Position numbers and translations under genes: made by a program
Shown: piece after piece, positions 35,555 to 45,255 of the stretch
Layout: each line of letters opens with the position of its first letter
Position numbering within the stretch: the stretch's first letter is position 1
Notes under the pieces: model-generated
Told to the model about the DNA's origin: nothing
Seen by the model: only the letters and a program-made list of their open reading frames with translations
Database searches by the model: none
From: Phycisphaerae bacterium
Lineage (GTDB): Bacteria > Chloroflexota > Anaerolineae > 4572-78 > J111
Length of the DNA stretch: 64,000 bases
Assembly: GCA_028285035.1 (NCBI GenBank)
Contig: JANQQF010000123.1
Coordinates: 39,073-103,072, forward strand
Direction: 5' to 3'

Positions 35555-35866
35555 GGTTCACAATTTTCTCGCAGATGAAACAAAAAACGCCCTCATTACA
35601 TCTAACCTCCGTCTTGGAGATCATCAATCGTTGAGGACGCTGTTGTAAGGCCATCTCGCTCATCCATTCAAATATCTGGTACACAAGTTTTTAAACAAGA
35701 GCCTGTTTTTATCACAAATTACACAAAACAAGCTATGTTAAAAATTATAACTTCTTTAAGATTTTTTACAATGGGGTAAATGGTCCTAAGCTTGTTGCAG
35801 AAGTATACTTAGATTAGGAGGACGAGATACGAATCACAGCTATTCAGAAAGAGAAGTTAGCTCAAT
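35555..35866. other. 312-base intergenic region
   Basis: No gene or strong hairpin. It holds the promoter region of the kinase-TIR gene (minus strand) and the 3' flank of the CheB/CheR gene; it is AT-rich from about 35700 to 35770. Confidence 0.4.
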
Positions 35867-38782
35867 TTAATCCAAAGATCGAATGGTCGCGGACGCACCA
35901 ATCGATTTACCCTGCCGATTTTCGATGGGTACAATTGTAATGGCAACCTTGATGCGTTTGCCATCTTTAGTCATTCGAGTCGTTTCAACACGATGTGTGG
36001 GGACACCTTGTTGAACACGTGCTCGAAACGCTTCAATTTCCTCCTGTTTATCAGACGGAGCAATAATTCTGACATTTTGACCGATGATTTCCTCAGCAAC
36101 ATAACCATAAATTCGCTCAGCGCTCTTGTTCCAATGAATGATTGTACCGTCCAAATCAGTCCCGATGATGGCATCATCTGAAGCATCAACCACAGCAGAT
36201 AACCACCGTTCCCGCCGCCGTAGTTGGGCTTCTGTGTCTTTCAAAACCGAAATATTGGTAAACGTCAGCACCACCCCTTCGATTTTGTGAGTTCCATCGG
36301 CTTTATATGGCAAAATTCGCATCAAATAATCATTCCCAGTCGGACCTTGAATCTCTCGTTCAACGGTTTCACCTTTCGTCAGAACTTTGGTGACATACTC
36401 CTCCATCTCGGTTTCAGAAAGCTGGATATTGTACAGCAAATGAGCCAAAGGGCGGCCTACATCCTGGCGCAACAGATTGAACGTTTCGGTAACAGCGGGT
36501 GTAAAATCCCGAATACGCAAAGCCCGATCCAAAAAAATTGTTCCCACCTGACTACTACGTTGTAAATTGTGTAAATCGTTGGTGGTTTGGGTCAACTCAT
36601 TAATTTTCTCTTGATATTCAGAATTGACCGTGAATAGTTCCTGATTAACTGACTGCAGTTCCTCATTTGAGCTTTGCAACTCCTCATTTGAGGCCATCAA
36701 CTCCTCATTCGCGGCCTGCAGCTCCTCATTGGTCGTCTCAAGCTCTTCAATCATCGTTTTCAGTTGCTCACGAGCCTGTTGCAATTCACTCTCCAAACGG
36801 GAAATATGATCCAATGACTCTTCAGTAACATCAAGGGGGATAGCTTCCATTGCTGCGGCTTCGGAGGTTTGGCGCGTTTCAAAAGTAATCACATAAAAAT
36901 GTTGGGCTTTGGCTTGACTAAAGACGGGTACGACCGTCACATTAAGACGCTGTTCTTCATCATCCTGCACCCATAAAATATTGGAGTAGGTGACCCGTCC
37001 TCGTTCATTTGCCGCTCGATGCAACCCGGCCCGCACCGCCGTCCGAAGATCCCCCTCAAGCAATTTAAGCACATTCAGGCTGATATTTCCCCCTTGCAGC
37101 CGCACATACGCTTCACCATTACCAAAGGTTTGAACAAGCTGATAATTGTCATCAACCAATAGGCTTGGGGCCAAATATTGGTTCAGAAAATCGAGCGGCC
37201 AGTCGGGCTTTTTTTCTATCGCGTGGCTTGGTGAGGTCGCTGGCTTGATGGTGGGATACCCAATAGCTGGGGCGGGGGTGGCAAGATTGAGAGTGGGTAA
37301 CCGGACATCGCGACGCTTGGCATAAATGCGCCAACGCTGAACCACGGGTTCAAACTCATCGGCCAATTCGGTGATATGCTCGCTCGGTCCTAAAAATAAA
37401 GCGCCCCCTTGCTTCAAGCCAAAGTGGAAATTGGTTAAGATTCTTTTCTGGGCCATCGGTTGGAAGTAGATTAATACATTACGGCAGGTAATCAAATCCA
37501 AACGATTAAAAGGAGAGTCGACCAAAAGATTGTGTTGCGCAAAAACAATCATCTGCCGAATGTCTTTGCAAATTTGAAAATTTCCATTAACGGGCACAAA
37601 GTATTGTGACATATAGCGATCAGGCACATTCGCCAAACGTTGTTTATCGTACTGTCCAAGCCCTGCTTTGGCGAGCATCAACTCAGAAACATCCGTTGCA
37701 AATATCTTGATGTCTATGTTCTTTTGTTGGCGTTGACATTCCTCGTGAAACAAAATGGCCAAGGTATAGGCTTCTTCACCCGTCGCACAACCGGCTACCC
37801 AAACCCGAATCGGGTGCCCAGGTTCTGCATCGCTTATCAAGGACGCAATCACCCGACTCTGTAGCTCAGAAAATGCTTGAGCATCGCGAAAAAATTCGGT
37901 TACCTCAACCAATAAATCGTGATACAGAGCCTCAATTTCACGCCGATTGCCTTGTAAATTTTGTGCGTAGGTATCAAGGGTTTGTGAATGGGTCAAGCCC
38001 ACCCGTCGTTCAATTCGTCGCTGGATCGTGGCAGGACGATATTGAGAAAAATCAAGATTATAGTGTTGGCGAAGTATCGACATAATCAAGGAGATATCAT
38101 CATTGGGGCCAGCCTCCTCATTTCGAAATGTCTCTGTCGTCAAGGTCGCCTGTGGATTTTGGATATATTGCAAAATTGCGGAAGGCATCATCTCTGGAGG
38201 CAAAACCAAATTTGCCAGCCCGGTGGCTCGGGCACTAAAGGGCATTCCATCAAAGCCAGCCGAGGCTTGATTTTGTACGATGACCAAACCTTCAGCCTGA
38301 CTGATAGCCCGTACCCCCTGAGAGCCATCACTGCCAGTCCCAGACAGAATTACTGCAATCGCGTTTGGCCCTTTATCTTTAGCCAGGGAATTCAGAAAAA
38401 TATCAACAGGTAAATCAGGACGATTTGTTTTTTCCTGATCGGTCAAATGAAATTGATCATTGGCCAAAATCATATTTTTACGACGAGGGATCAGATAAAT
38501 CGAGTTGGGTGCAATCTCCATCCCCTCTTCAACCTGATAAATGGGCAACCGAGTGTGCCGAGCCAATAGCTCATTCATATAACTTTTGAAATCCGGTGAG
38601 AGATGCTGTACCACTACATAAGCAGCGCCGCTATCAAGCGGGACATTCTGAAAAAACTGCTCCAAGGCAGCCAACCCACCAGCTGAAGCACCAATACCCA
38701 CCACATAGGGCTCTTTCGATTTATGGAGTGCTGGTGAAATCGTTTTTGTTTTTTGAGATGAATTAATGTCTTCTTTGGTCAT
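35867..38782 (-). CDS. CheB-CheR-PAS fusion protein
   Basis: 971 residues from ATG 38782 (GAGG precedes it). CheB methylesterase at about 25-215: GIGASAGGL with the Ser, VVQHLSPDF with the His, [10 protein letters not shown] with the Asp. CheR methyltransferase about 230-490: [13 protein letters not shown] and [19 protein letters not shown], the SAM-binding region. A PAS-like part (535-640) and a coiled coil with NEELQ heptads (650-735) follow, then two PAS domains (about 745-845 and 860-971; the last has [26 protein letters not shown]). It ends after the second PAS without a kinase. In related proteins a histidine kinase follows; here it must act with another protein. A receptor-modification or stress-signalling role is likely. 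Confidence 0.87.
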   Translation of the reverse strand: MTKEDINSSQKTKTISPALHKSKEPYVVGIGASAGGLAALEQFFQNVPLDSGAAYVVVQHLSPDFKSYMNELLARHTRLPIYQVEEGMEIAPNSIYLIPRRKNMILANDQFHLTDQEKTNRPDLPVDIFLNSLAKDKGPNAIAVILSGTGSDGSQGVRAISQAEGLVIVQNQASAGFDGMPFSARATGLANLVLPPEMMPSAILQYIQNPQATLTTETFRNEEAGPNDDISLIMSILRQHYNLDFSQYRPATIQRRIERRVGLTHSQTLDTYAQNLQGNRREIEALYHDLLVEVTEFFRDAQAFSELQSRVIASLISDAEPGHPIRVWVAGCATGEEAYTLAILFHEECQRQQKNIDIKIFATDVSELMLAKAGLGQYDKQRLANVPDRYMSQYFVPVNGNFQICKDIRQMIVFAQHNLLVDSPFNRLDLITCRNVLIYFQPMAQKRILTNFHFGLKQGGALFLGPSEHITELADEFEPVVQRWRIYAKRRDVRLPTLNLATPAPAIGYPTIKPATSPSHAIEKKPDWPLDFLNQYLAPSLLVDDNYQLVQTFGNGEAYVRLQGGNISLNVLKLLEGDLRTAVRAGLHRAANERGRVTYSNILWVQDDEEQRLNVTVVPVFSQAKAQHFYVITFETRQTSEAAAMEAIPLDVTEESLDHISRLESELQQAREQLKTMIEELETTNEELQAANEELMASNEELQSSNEELQSVNQELFTVNSEYQEKINELTQTTNDLHNLQRSSQVGTIFLDRALRIRDFTPAVTETFNLLRQDVGRPLAHLLYNIQLSETEMEEYVTKVLTKGETVEREIQGPTGNDYLMRILPYKADGTHKIEGVVLTFTNISVLKDTEAQLRRRERWLSAVVDASDDAIIGTDLDGTIIHWNKSAERIYGYVAEEIIGQNVRIIAPSDKQEEIEAFRARVQQGVPTHRVETTRMTKDGKRIKVAITIVPIENRQGKSIGASATIRSLD

Positions 38783-38831
38783 AGTACACTGCCTCAATGC
38801 ATTAAAACAACAATTCGCCCCGTCCTTGGGT

Positions 38832-39581
38832 CTAGAGCAACGCCATCATCTCTAACTGCCGGGCGGCAAGGCGTAAACACTCCTTAATACGCGCCTCTTG
38901 AGGGTGCATACGCTCTTCGGGGCCGACGACGGTCAAAGCTAGAGGGGGTGTACCTTTAACTGGCACAGCAATGGCCTCGATACCCTCAAAATATTCGCCA
39001 TATTCGATGGCTACGCCAGTTTGAGCAATATCGTCCAAACGGGCTAACCAAGCTTCGAGATCGGTCACGCTATTCGCGGTATATTGCGGAAGTGGCTCGG
39101 TTACCAAATTACGCCGTGTTTCATCATCCAACACAGAGAGCAATGCCAAGCCGGTCGCCCCAAAATGGGGCTCACGACGCTGACCAACGCCCGCGACAAA
39201 GCGCAATGGATTCGGTGATTGAATCACATACAGATACAAAATTTCGTTGCCATCCAATGTGGCTGCGATAACAGTTTCTTTGATTTCCTCAGCCAACGGC
39301 TTTAGTATGTCGCCCAAGACTTCTTCAAAGCCAAAATTTTGCCGAGCCACCATTCCCAACTGAAAAATTCTTAGGCCCAGCTTGTAGCCAGCCGGGGTCA
39401 GGCTGATGTAGCCTTCATCCATCAGGCTGTGCAAAATGCGATGCGTGCTCGTGCGGGGCACACCACTAGCCTGAGCAATCTCATCCAATGACAGCACAGG
39501 CTGTTGAAGCGTAAATTGGGCTAGGATGGAGCAGACCTTGCCGATGACGGAATTAGGGCTTGAGGGGTTTTGTTTAGGCAT
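38832..39581 (-). CDS. IclR-family transcriptional regulator
   Basis: 249 residues. The N-terminal winged helix is VLSLDEIAQASGVPRTSTHRILHSLMDEGYISLTPAGYKLG; the C-terminal effector domain (about 80-245) includes ILYLYVIQSPNPLRFVAGVGQRREPHFGATGLALL and VAIEYGEYFEGIEAIAVPV. It would bind an aromatic intermediate and control the adjoining catabolic genes. No ribosome site is visible; the leader is made of the repeat word GATTTACGATTT. A palindrome like the IclR consensus lies at 48591-48609, in the divergent hmgA/fahA region, its most likely operator. Confidence 0.88.
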   Translation of the reverse strand: MPKQNPSSPNSVIGKVCSILAQFTLQQPVLSLDEIAQASGVPRTSTHRILHSLMDEGYISLTPAGYKLGLRIFQLGMVARQNFGFEEVLGDILKPLAEEIKETVIAATLDGNEILYLYVIQSPNPLRFVAGVGQRREPHFGATGLALLSVLDDETRRNLVTEPLPQYTANSVTDLEAWLARLDDIAQTGVAIEYGEYFEGIEAIAVPVKGTPPLALTVVGPEERMHPQEARIKECLRLAARQLEMMALL

Positions 39582-39623
39582 GTTGATTTACGATTTTTGA
39601 TTTACAAAAAAGATAGGGATTTT

Positions 39624-39716
39624 CTTGTACCGGCACTCTGCGTCGGTACAAGGAAATGTAGGGGTGTACTCTTGTGGTCGCCCGAGTCAGGGCAAGTACA
39701 AGGCGTTGCCCCTACG
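39624..39716. repeat. Hairpin and family D repeat (GTAGGGG) after CMD-like gene
   Basis: CTTGTACCG and CGGTACAAG (39624-39652) form a hairpin with a CTCTGCGT-type loop. Then GTAGGGG and GCCCCTAC ends bracket 39659-39716 around CTTGTGGTCGCC and GGCAAGTACAAGG. The same unit lies at 45196-45254. The TAG stop of the 39712 gene lies within it. It probably serves as a terminator-like structure. Confidence 0.6.
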
Positions 39717-40317
39717 AATGCTTCCCAACGTTCCAGCCTTTTTCACCGAACAAGTCATCGGCAAAATGATTGGCTGGATCTTCCAAAGTAGTGGCCATTG
39801 CGTCATTCCAGCGATTGAGAAAGCCAAAGAAAGCCACCACCCCCAAAATTTCCACGATTTGGGTCTCATCCCAATGGTCACGCAGACGAGCAAAAATCTC
39901 TTCGGTCACGGCGTTGGGTACACTGGCGGCAGCAAGGGCAAAATCAAGCGCGGCTCGTTCGGCCTCGGTGAATAAATCACTGGTTTGATACTCCCACAAC
40001 TTTTCCACCCGCTCCTGGGCGATGCCAACTCGCCCCGATACATAGCTGGTGTGGGCTTGACAATACATACAACCCGAGGCCTTGCTGGCGATGTGTGAGA
40101 CAAGATGCTTCAATTCCTGAGATATGGTACTACCTTCAGAGGCCATCACACTTTTCTGCAAGCCCAAAAAGCCTTTGACGAGCTTAGGACTTCGGGCCAT
40201 CGTTCTCAGACTATTTGGAATAAAACCAAATTGCTTATCAAATCGCTCGGAATGCTCTTGCAGTTCTGGCGCAGCGGCAAGGGCTTCTTCTGTTGATAGT
40301 GGTTCCATATGAGCCAT
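39712..40317 (-). CDS. Carboxymuconolactone decarboxylase/AhpD-like protein
   Basis: 201 residues. SKASGCMYCQAHTSYVSGRVG is the AhpD/CMD CxxC-x-x-x-His signature. The conserved all-helical fold spans about 40-190, with RDHWDETQIVEILGVVAFFGFLNRWNDAMATTLE near the end. AhpD-like proteins are peroxidase-type disulphide enzymes; the CMD family also includes ring-pathway decarboxylases. It lies between the IclR regulator and an MBL hydrolase in the aromatic cluster, so either role is possible. ATG at 40317 follows AAGGACAATAAAT; a second ATG is three codons on. The stop codon falls in a family D repeat. Confidence 0.82.
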   Translation of the reverse strand: MAHMEPLSTEEALAAAPELQEHSERFDKQFGFIPNSLRTMARSPKLVKGFLGLQKSVMASEGSTISQELKHLVSHIASKASGCMYCQAHTSYVSGRVGIAQERVEKLWEYQTSDLFTEAERAALDFALAAASVPNAVTEEIFARLRDHWDETQIVEILGVVAFFGFLNRWNDAMATTLEDPANHFADDLFGEKGWNVGKHS

Positions 40318-40342
40318 ATTTATTGTCCTTCAAAAATATTCC

Positions 40343-40392
40343 ATAGGGAGTCCAAAGTGCATGCCAAAAAAATTTTGGGACGGACTCCCTAT
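40343..40392. terminator. Nested hairpin between MBL and CMD-like genes
   Basis: The outer stem ATAGGGAGTCC/GGACTCCCTAT (11 bp) encloses an inner CCAAAA/TTTTGG hairpin. It lies 18 bases after the stop of the MBL gene (minus strand) and 26 bases before the CMD-like start; it is either a terminator or an mRNA processing structure. Confidence 0.5.
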
Positions 40393-40409
40393 TTTAGCAA
40401 CCAGCTCTA

Positions 40410-41261
40410 TCACTCAAGCGGCGTCCAGACCCACTTACCGTCGTCATTGGTCACATGACCAAAAACGGTGTCAGCAAAGTGTCCATCCGCCGTAATCACA
40501 TTAGAATGATTAAGACGAGGATACATCGCCTCACGAGTCGCTCGGGCTTGAGCGGGATCAATATCAAAGGCAACTGACCAATCGGCTTCATAGAATTGGG
40601 CTTCATTGTGCAACAAATCAACAATCAGAAATATTTCGGTATCGCCCGCTGCGATGTGAAGTGAGATGTGGCCGGGGGTATGACCTGGTGTATCTAAAAC
40701 CGTCAATCCTGAGGCCAATTCCTGACCGTCGCTCACAAAGTTCATCTTATCTTGAATGAAGGGAACCACAGCCTCTGGATGAGGCCCCATTCCCGACTCA
40801 TCTTTGATCCAAAAATCCCAATCAGCCTGAGAGCAAAAGTATTGCGCATTGGGGAAGGTCAACTCACGCTGACCATCGACCTCAATTGAGACCCAACCCA
40901 CGTGATCGAGATGAAGGTGAGAGAAAACTACCGCTGTAACCTCTTCCCGTGAGACGCCCGTTCCAGCCAAGCTTTTCATCAAGTCGCCACCGATGAAAGG
41001 GCCAAAGCCAGGAAAATCGACCGTTTGAGGGCCAAAGCCTAAATCCATTAAAATCTTGTGGTCACCGGTTTCAATCAGAAACCCGCCGATAGAAACCACC
41101 AAGCGACCTTGGTCATCCATCAACCGCTCATACTTACTCCAGCCTTCATCGGTGGAGGCAGGGTACATCGCCGTCGGCACAATATAACCAGCGCCATCAT
41201 TGATATAAGTGACCTTAAAGTCGCCAACTGTAATTGAGTCATTTGATGCAATCTGAGCCAT
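40410..41261 (-). CDS. MBL-fold metallo-hydrolase
   Basis: 283 residues. The HxHxDH metal site is VFSHLHLDHVGW; a second ligand region is DTPGHTPGHISLHIAAGD; a further His and Asp are in TADGHFADTVFGH. AAGGAG precedes the ATG. It belongs to the lactonase/quorum-quenching-like branch (AhlD/GumP-type), which hydrolyses lactones or esters. In an aromatic catabolic cluster it may open a lactone intermediate. Two MBL genes in tandem share this operon. Confidence 0.86.
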   Translation of the reverse strand: MAQIASNDSITVGDFKVTYINDGAGYIVPTAMYPASTDEGWSKYERLMDDQGRLVVSIGGFLIETGDHKILMDLGFGPQTVDFPGFGPFIGGDLMKSLAGTGVSREEVTAVVFSHLHLDHVGWVSIEVDGQRELTFPNAQYFCSQADWDFWIKDESGMGPHPEAVVPFIQDKMNFVSDGQELASGLTVLDTPGHTPGHISLHIAAGDTEIFLIVDLLHNEAQFYEADWSVAFDIDPAQARATREAMYPRLNHSNVITADGHFADTVFGHVTNDDGKWVWTPLE

Positions 41262-41353
41262 TTGAATCTCCTTTGATACTGAATTGTTTTCATTGAACAG
41301 ATGTAAAGGTAATACAACGCTCTATTTTTTTCAAGTATGACTACAGATAGAAT

Positions 41354-42193
41354 TTACTCAAACTCAGCCAAATCACGCCCAAACACCAATTCACCTTCAT
41401 AACCACCCGACCGAATTTCGGTGATCACATCCTCAGGGTTACTACTGCCGTACATGATGTGATGATTGGTGACCAGTAGGCCAGGCTCGATTTCCTTGGC
41501 AATGCGCCCCAATTCTGGGGCAGAAGTGTGGGTGCGGTGCATATAGGCTCGCCATCGGTCAGGCATATCCTTCATCCCCGCTTGATAGAAGACCTCATGA
41601 ACTAAAATGTCACAACCTTTGGCCTTTTCAACCATAATCGGCACGGGACAGGTGTCGGCAGAAAAGACAATGGTTTTGTCAGGGGTGACAAATTTGAGCG
41701 CATAGGTTTCAAGCTGACCATGATCCACCCGAAAGGCTTCGATCTCAACCAACTCATCTTTGTAAATGATCCCGTCTGTATACTCAGTCACGTTGAGATC
41801 AATGGGGGCAAACTCAACTGGCCCCCGCAGTTGATGCTCAGCGATACCTAGCTCGTATAAATCGAGTACCCCATGCGCCATCTTAGCGATACCCGCTGGC
41901 CCAAAGATGTTGACCGTATCTCTTCGTTGTCGGACCCATTCGGCAATAATAAAATCGGGCAGGGCCAGGGTGTGATCTGGATGTAAGTGGGTGATGAACA
42001 ATCGCGTTAAATTTGTGTGGGCTAGAGCAGTGGGGTGCTTCACCCGCGCTTGCGCCATCCGTTGCAGCATCCCGCTGCCACAATCGACGATGTAGGGTGT
42101 GTCATCCACGATAACCACGCTGGAGGATTGGGCAGTATCTGGGACCAAGCCTGGGGTGCCCGTTCCTAATAGAATTAATTTTGTTCGACTCAT
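41354..42193 (-). CDS. MBL-fold hydrolase, RNase Z/arylsulfatase-like
   Basis: 279 residues from the ATG at 42193, chosen for a six-base spacing to AGAGGA. LILLGTGTPGLVPDTAQSSSVVIVDDTPYIVDCGSGM and the metal motif LFITHLHPDHTLALPDFI place it in the RNase-Z-like MBL subgroup. Further ligands are in MHRTHTSAPELGRIA and VTNHHIMYG. It lacks the flexible arm of true RNase Z, so it is more likely a small-molecule phosphodiesterase or hydrolase in the pathway. Confidence 0.83.
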   Translation of the reverse strand: MSRTKLILLGTGTPGLVPDTAQSSSVVIVDDTPYIVDCGSGMLQRMAQARVKHPTALAHTNLTRLFITHLHPDHTLALPDFIIAEWVRQRRDTVNIFGPAGIAKMAHGVLDLYELGIAEHQLRGPVEFAPIDLNVTEYTDGIIYKDELVEIEAFRVDHGQLETYALKFVTPDKTIVFSADTCPVPIMVEKAKGCDILVHEVFYQAGMKDMPDRWRAYMHRTHTSAPELGRIAKEIEPGLLVTNHHIMYGSSNPEDVITEIRSGGYEGELVFGRDLAEFE

Positions 42194-42211
42194 AATCATT
42201 CCTCTTTGAAT

Positions 42212-43396
42212 TTACGATTTACGTGCTACACCCCGCTGTGTTGGCAAAAGTAACAGAATAAACGCGCCAGCAATCCCAATAGCTCCCCACAGCAAAAAAG
42301 GTGTTGCCAACCCGTAATGGGCCAAGGCATTCCCAGCAGGCGGGGCGACAAAACCGCCAAACTCTCGCACTGTTGTGATAAACCCCAAGGCCGTGCCCGC
42401 GAAGGCAAGACCAATCCCATCCACCTCTTGCGCCATCGCTTGATGAATGGCCATAAAGGCATCAAAAAAGAAGCCGCTGATGATGAGAACAATCCACAGG
42501 AGAAGCCCTTCCACAAAGGTCAGGGAAAGTGCCCCAGTCCCGAGCATGACGATACAGAGTGCGCCCAATTCACGTCGCATTTTGAAACGATCAGACAAGA
42601 GCGACAATGGCATCACCCCAATCAAACTGACCACATAAAAAACGGTAAGCGTTTGATCAGCCACGACTAGATTCCAGCCGATCTCTTTCAAATAGACCGG
42701 CAAATAACCCGAAAAGCCACGATAGCTTCCCCAAAAACAAAGCGTGCCAACTCCAATCAGCCACAACTGACGAGATTGAGCCACAGTACGTAACGCCTCA
42801 AGATAAGGTATTTTTGGACCGGTCTTGCGAACAACAGGATCTGTTGCTGGATAAATGATGAACCAGAGGCCCCCCATCACAATCGCAATAATCCCAAAAA
42901 AGATCATCACATTCTGCCAGCCACCAAGCCAAGGAGAAAATACCGTAGCACTCAAGGCTGAGCCTAGCATCAACCCCAATGCAAATCCAGCTGAGATAAA
43001 TCCTGCAGCCATTCCACGCCGTTCTGAAAACCACGCCCCTGCTGTTTTATGAGCATTCGGAGGGATAATCGGGGTGAGCATACCGTGCAACAACATCGTA
43101 ATCATCAGGCTGTAGTAATCAAAGGCAAAACCACGCAAGATACCAAAAAGGCCGACCAAAATACAGCCTACCGTCAACGTTATCCGTGGCCCAAAGCGAT
43201 CCCCAATCGCGCCAAAAGGCAAACTCGTTAAAAACCCGGCAAACGACCCAGTCCCCCAAATCACCCCAATCTGAAAAATTGTTAAACCTAAATCATCGCT
43301 AATTTCGGTGAACAAAACTGGCAATGAGAGCAGTGGCATCGCAAACACTAACGAGGCGGTGCTGGAGGCCAACGCTAAAATGATCCATTTTTTCAT
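42212..43396 (-). CDS. MFS transporter
   Basis: 394 residues from ATG 43396, with GGAG eight bases upstream (a longer start at 43429 lacks one). About 12 membrane helices. The helix 2-3 loop FGAIGDRFGPRI is the MFS motif GxxxDRxGxR. It resembles the aromatic acid or nitrate-type MFS porters; by context it imports an aromatic acid or exports a toxic intermediate. Spacing is 18 bases to the MBL gene. The stop codon sits in a CGTAAATCGTAAATTC word also seen near other genes. Confidence 0.85.
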   Translation of the reverse strand: MKKWIILALASSTASLVFAMPLLSLPVLFTEISDDLGLTIFQIGVIWGTGSFAGFLTSLPFGAIGDRFGPRITLTVGCILVGLFGILRGFAFDYYSLMITMLLHGMLTPIIPPNAHKTAGAWFSERRGMAAGFISAGFALGLMLGSALSATVFSPWLGGWQNVMIFFGIIAIVMGGLWFIIYPATDPVVRKTGPKIPYLEALRTVAQSRQLWLIGVGTLCFWGSYRGFSGYLPVYLKEIGWNLVVADQTLTVFYVVSLIGVMPLSLLSDRFKMRRELGALCIVMLGTGALSLTFVEGLLLWIVLIISGFFFDAFMAIHQAMAQEVDGIGLAFAGTALGFITTVREFGGFVAPPAGNALAHYGLATPFLLWGAIGIAGAFILLLLPTQRGVARKS

Positions 43397-43471
43397 AAGA
43401 TTTTCTCCTCTTCCCTGTTTAGGACGCAAGACATTTCATCGCCCCATCCCAGTGGAAGAGGGGTGAAATCT

Positions 43472-44476
43472 CTACGTTTGTGTATCCAAAAACCGCTCTA
43501 ACGTCATCGGTTCAGCTTGCAAAAGCGGTGGCTGCGTGGGCATGCCCTCAAAATCGCTCGTTTCATAATACCAGCGTCGACTGGCAGGCATCCCCCACAA
43601 GTTGGACCGTTTGGTGTTAGAGACAGGCCAACGCGTTGGCTCGTGGTTAATGTCGATCATCGGGTAGTGGGCGTCATAGAACTCCATCCGATGCCCATCT
43701 GGGTCACGGAAGTAGACAAAAAGGGCGTTGCTAATGCCGTGCCGAGCTGGGCCACGATCAATACACCCTTCCTGCCCGAGGCTACCGACAATATCACAAG
43801 CGTGGATCAGCGAGCTGACATCCTGCACCTGCATCGCAAAGTGGTGGAGTGCTGGCCCCTTGCCGTTGGTGAAAACAACATCGTGGGGATTGCCCTTACG
43901 CTGCAACCATGTCCCCCACAAAGCCGAACCATCATCAGAGTCGGTGTATTCCGACATTCGGAAGCCAATCGCCATATAAAAATCTGTAGCCGATTGTACA
44001 TCATGTGTCGCCACCTGAAAATGATCTAGTCCTTTGGGACGTCCGCCTCGATACAAATAAAATTTATCGTGCATACTTTCGGCAAGATCCATCGTCGCGC
44101 ACAATTCAACGGGCATTCCAACCGTATCTTCAAAGTGCAGGGTTTTGCCCTGAAATGGGGCCTCCACAAAACGACACGGCACGCCTTGCTCCTGAAAATA
44201 GGTGTAGGCTTTATCTAAATCATCATCAGAAAAGACCCGCAAGCCAATTCGGGCCACAGTGCCAGGGTTATCACTTTTGCGTAATACTACACTGTGATGA
44301 GAGTGTTCATCCAGGCCACGCAGATAAAGCGCATCGCTGGTTTGCTCGGTCAGCATAAGGCCAAGCATGTCCACGTAATGGACTTTGCTCGCCGCCAAAT
44401 CACTCACATTCAACACGACGTGGCTGGCACGGGTGACGTTGAAGGGTGGATTATAGTTGGGTTTTGGGATGGGCAT
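43472..44476 (-). CDS. Extradiol ring-cleavage dioxygenase, homoprotocatechuate 2,3-dioxygenase-like
   Basis: 334 residues from ATG 44476 (GGAGG nine bases upstream). Two vicinal-oxygen-chelate modules: RASHVVLNVSDLAASKVHYVDMLGL and GLDHFQVATHDVQSATDFYMAIGF. Metal ligands His152, His211 (ALHHFAM) and Glu265 (GHRMEFYD) lie within three residues of those of Arthrobacter/Brevibacterium homoprotocatechuate 2,3-dioxygenase (155, 214, 267). It would use Fe or Mn with O2 to cleave a catechol at the 2,3 position. It stands in the same operon as a homogentisate dioxygenase; the substrate is not proven. Confidence 0.86.
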   Translation of the reverse strand: MPIPKPNYNPPFNVTRASHVVLNVSDLAASKVHYVDMLGLMLTEQTSDALYLRGLDEHSHHSVVLRKSDNPGTVARIGLRVFSDDDLDKAYTYFQEQGVPCRFVEAPFQGKTLHFEDTVGMPVELCATMDLAESMHDKFYLYRGGRPKGLDHFQVATHDVQSATDFYMAIGFRMSEYTDSDDGSALWGTWLQRKGNPHDVVFTNGKGPALHHFAMQVQDVSSLIHACDIVGSLGQEGCIDRGPARHGISNALFVYFRDPDGHRMEFYDAHYPMIDINHEPTRWPVSNTKRSNLWGMPASRRWYYETSDFEGMPTQPPLLQAEPMTLERFLDTQT

Positions 44477-44495
44477 AAAATTGAGCCTCCTTATT

Positions 44496-45152
44496 TTACA
44501 ACGTAATCGTCTGATCGACGTACAGCTTCCACTCACTCTTGATCGTCGGCTTTGCCCGATGCCACTGAGCAGTATCAGGGCGACCTTCATATTCCGTTGG
44601 CAGAATCATGCCACGCAGAAATTTGACATCAACATCGGAAGTAGGCGTGGAAATTAGGGTTTCAATACCAGTTTCCCAGAAGGGATCACCAGGCAAGTCG
44701 GCCTTGCCATTCTCGGATGCTTGGGCGATGACAAATGAGCCAGCTAATAGGGCGCGGATGCCAGGGCCAGGGTGACTGTGAACATCGGCGGGGCCATCTT
44801 CGATGGGGTGGTTGATGCGATCGAGGCGATAGAGCCAACGACTGCCTTCGGGAATGTCCAACGACCAAACTTCGCGTGACATCCGTAGCATCGACTCGAC
44901 ATTGCTCGGCGGCTCACCCTTGCTTTTCACCAAATCCCAGCGGAATACACGTGACCCATCCGCCCCAGCATTAATTGTCACTTCACCTTTACCATATGTC
45001 GCTTCATCTGCCGGAACACCGGTGCCGTTAATGTTAGCACTGCCGCTGTGGACATAGAGAATCCGATGTGCCCCGTTGTCAGCCAAGGTTAACGCCGCAT
45101 TCGGGCCGACTGTATCAATGTAATAATTGAGGTAATATCGTTCTGTAGCCAT
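44496..45152 (-). CDS. Bicupin protein of aromatic cluster
   Basis: 218 residues with two cupin-like halves. The first (about 28-75) has HRILYVHSGSANINGTGV and the beta-barrel continuation to SRVFRWDLV. The second is at about 120-150: DVHSHPGPGIRALLAGSFVIA, with a His-x-His metal pair. It has no signal peptide. AAGGAG precedes the ATG. Bicupins in such clusters are often ring-cleaving or decarboxylating enzymes, but I do not recognise the subfamily. It lies 20 bases before the extradiol dioxygenase gene. Confidence 0.68.
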   Translation of the reverse strand: MATERYYLNYYIDTVGPNAALTLADNGAHRILYVHSGSANINGTGVPADEATYGKGEVTINAGADGSRVFRWDLVKSKGEPPSNVESMLRMSREVWSLDIPEGSRWLYRLDRINHPIEDGPADVHSHPGPGIRALLAGSFVIAQASENGKADLPGDPFWETGIETLISTPTSDVDVKFLRGMILPTEYEGRPDTAQWHRAKPTIKSEWKLYVDQTITL

Positions 45153-45195
45153 TTTTCAATTGATCTCCTTTGATAAAAATGTTGGTTTATGTTTT

Positions 45196-45254
45196 GTAGG
45201 AGCGTACCCTTGTGGTCGCCGGATTTTGGGCAAGCACAAGGCGTTGCCCCTACG
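45196..45254. repeat. Family D repeat after ThDP enzyme gene
   Basis: GTAGGAGCGTACCCTTGTGG opens and GGCGTTGCCCCTACG closes a 59-base imperfect inverted repeat, like 39659-39716. It ends two bases from the ThDP enzyme stop. Confidence 0.6.
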
Positions 45255-45255
45255 T

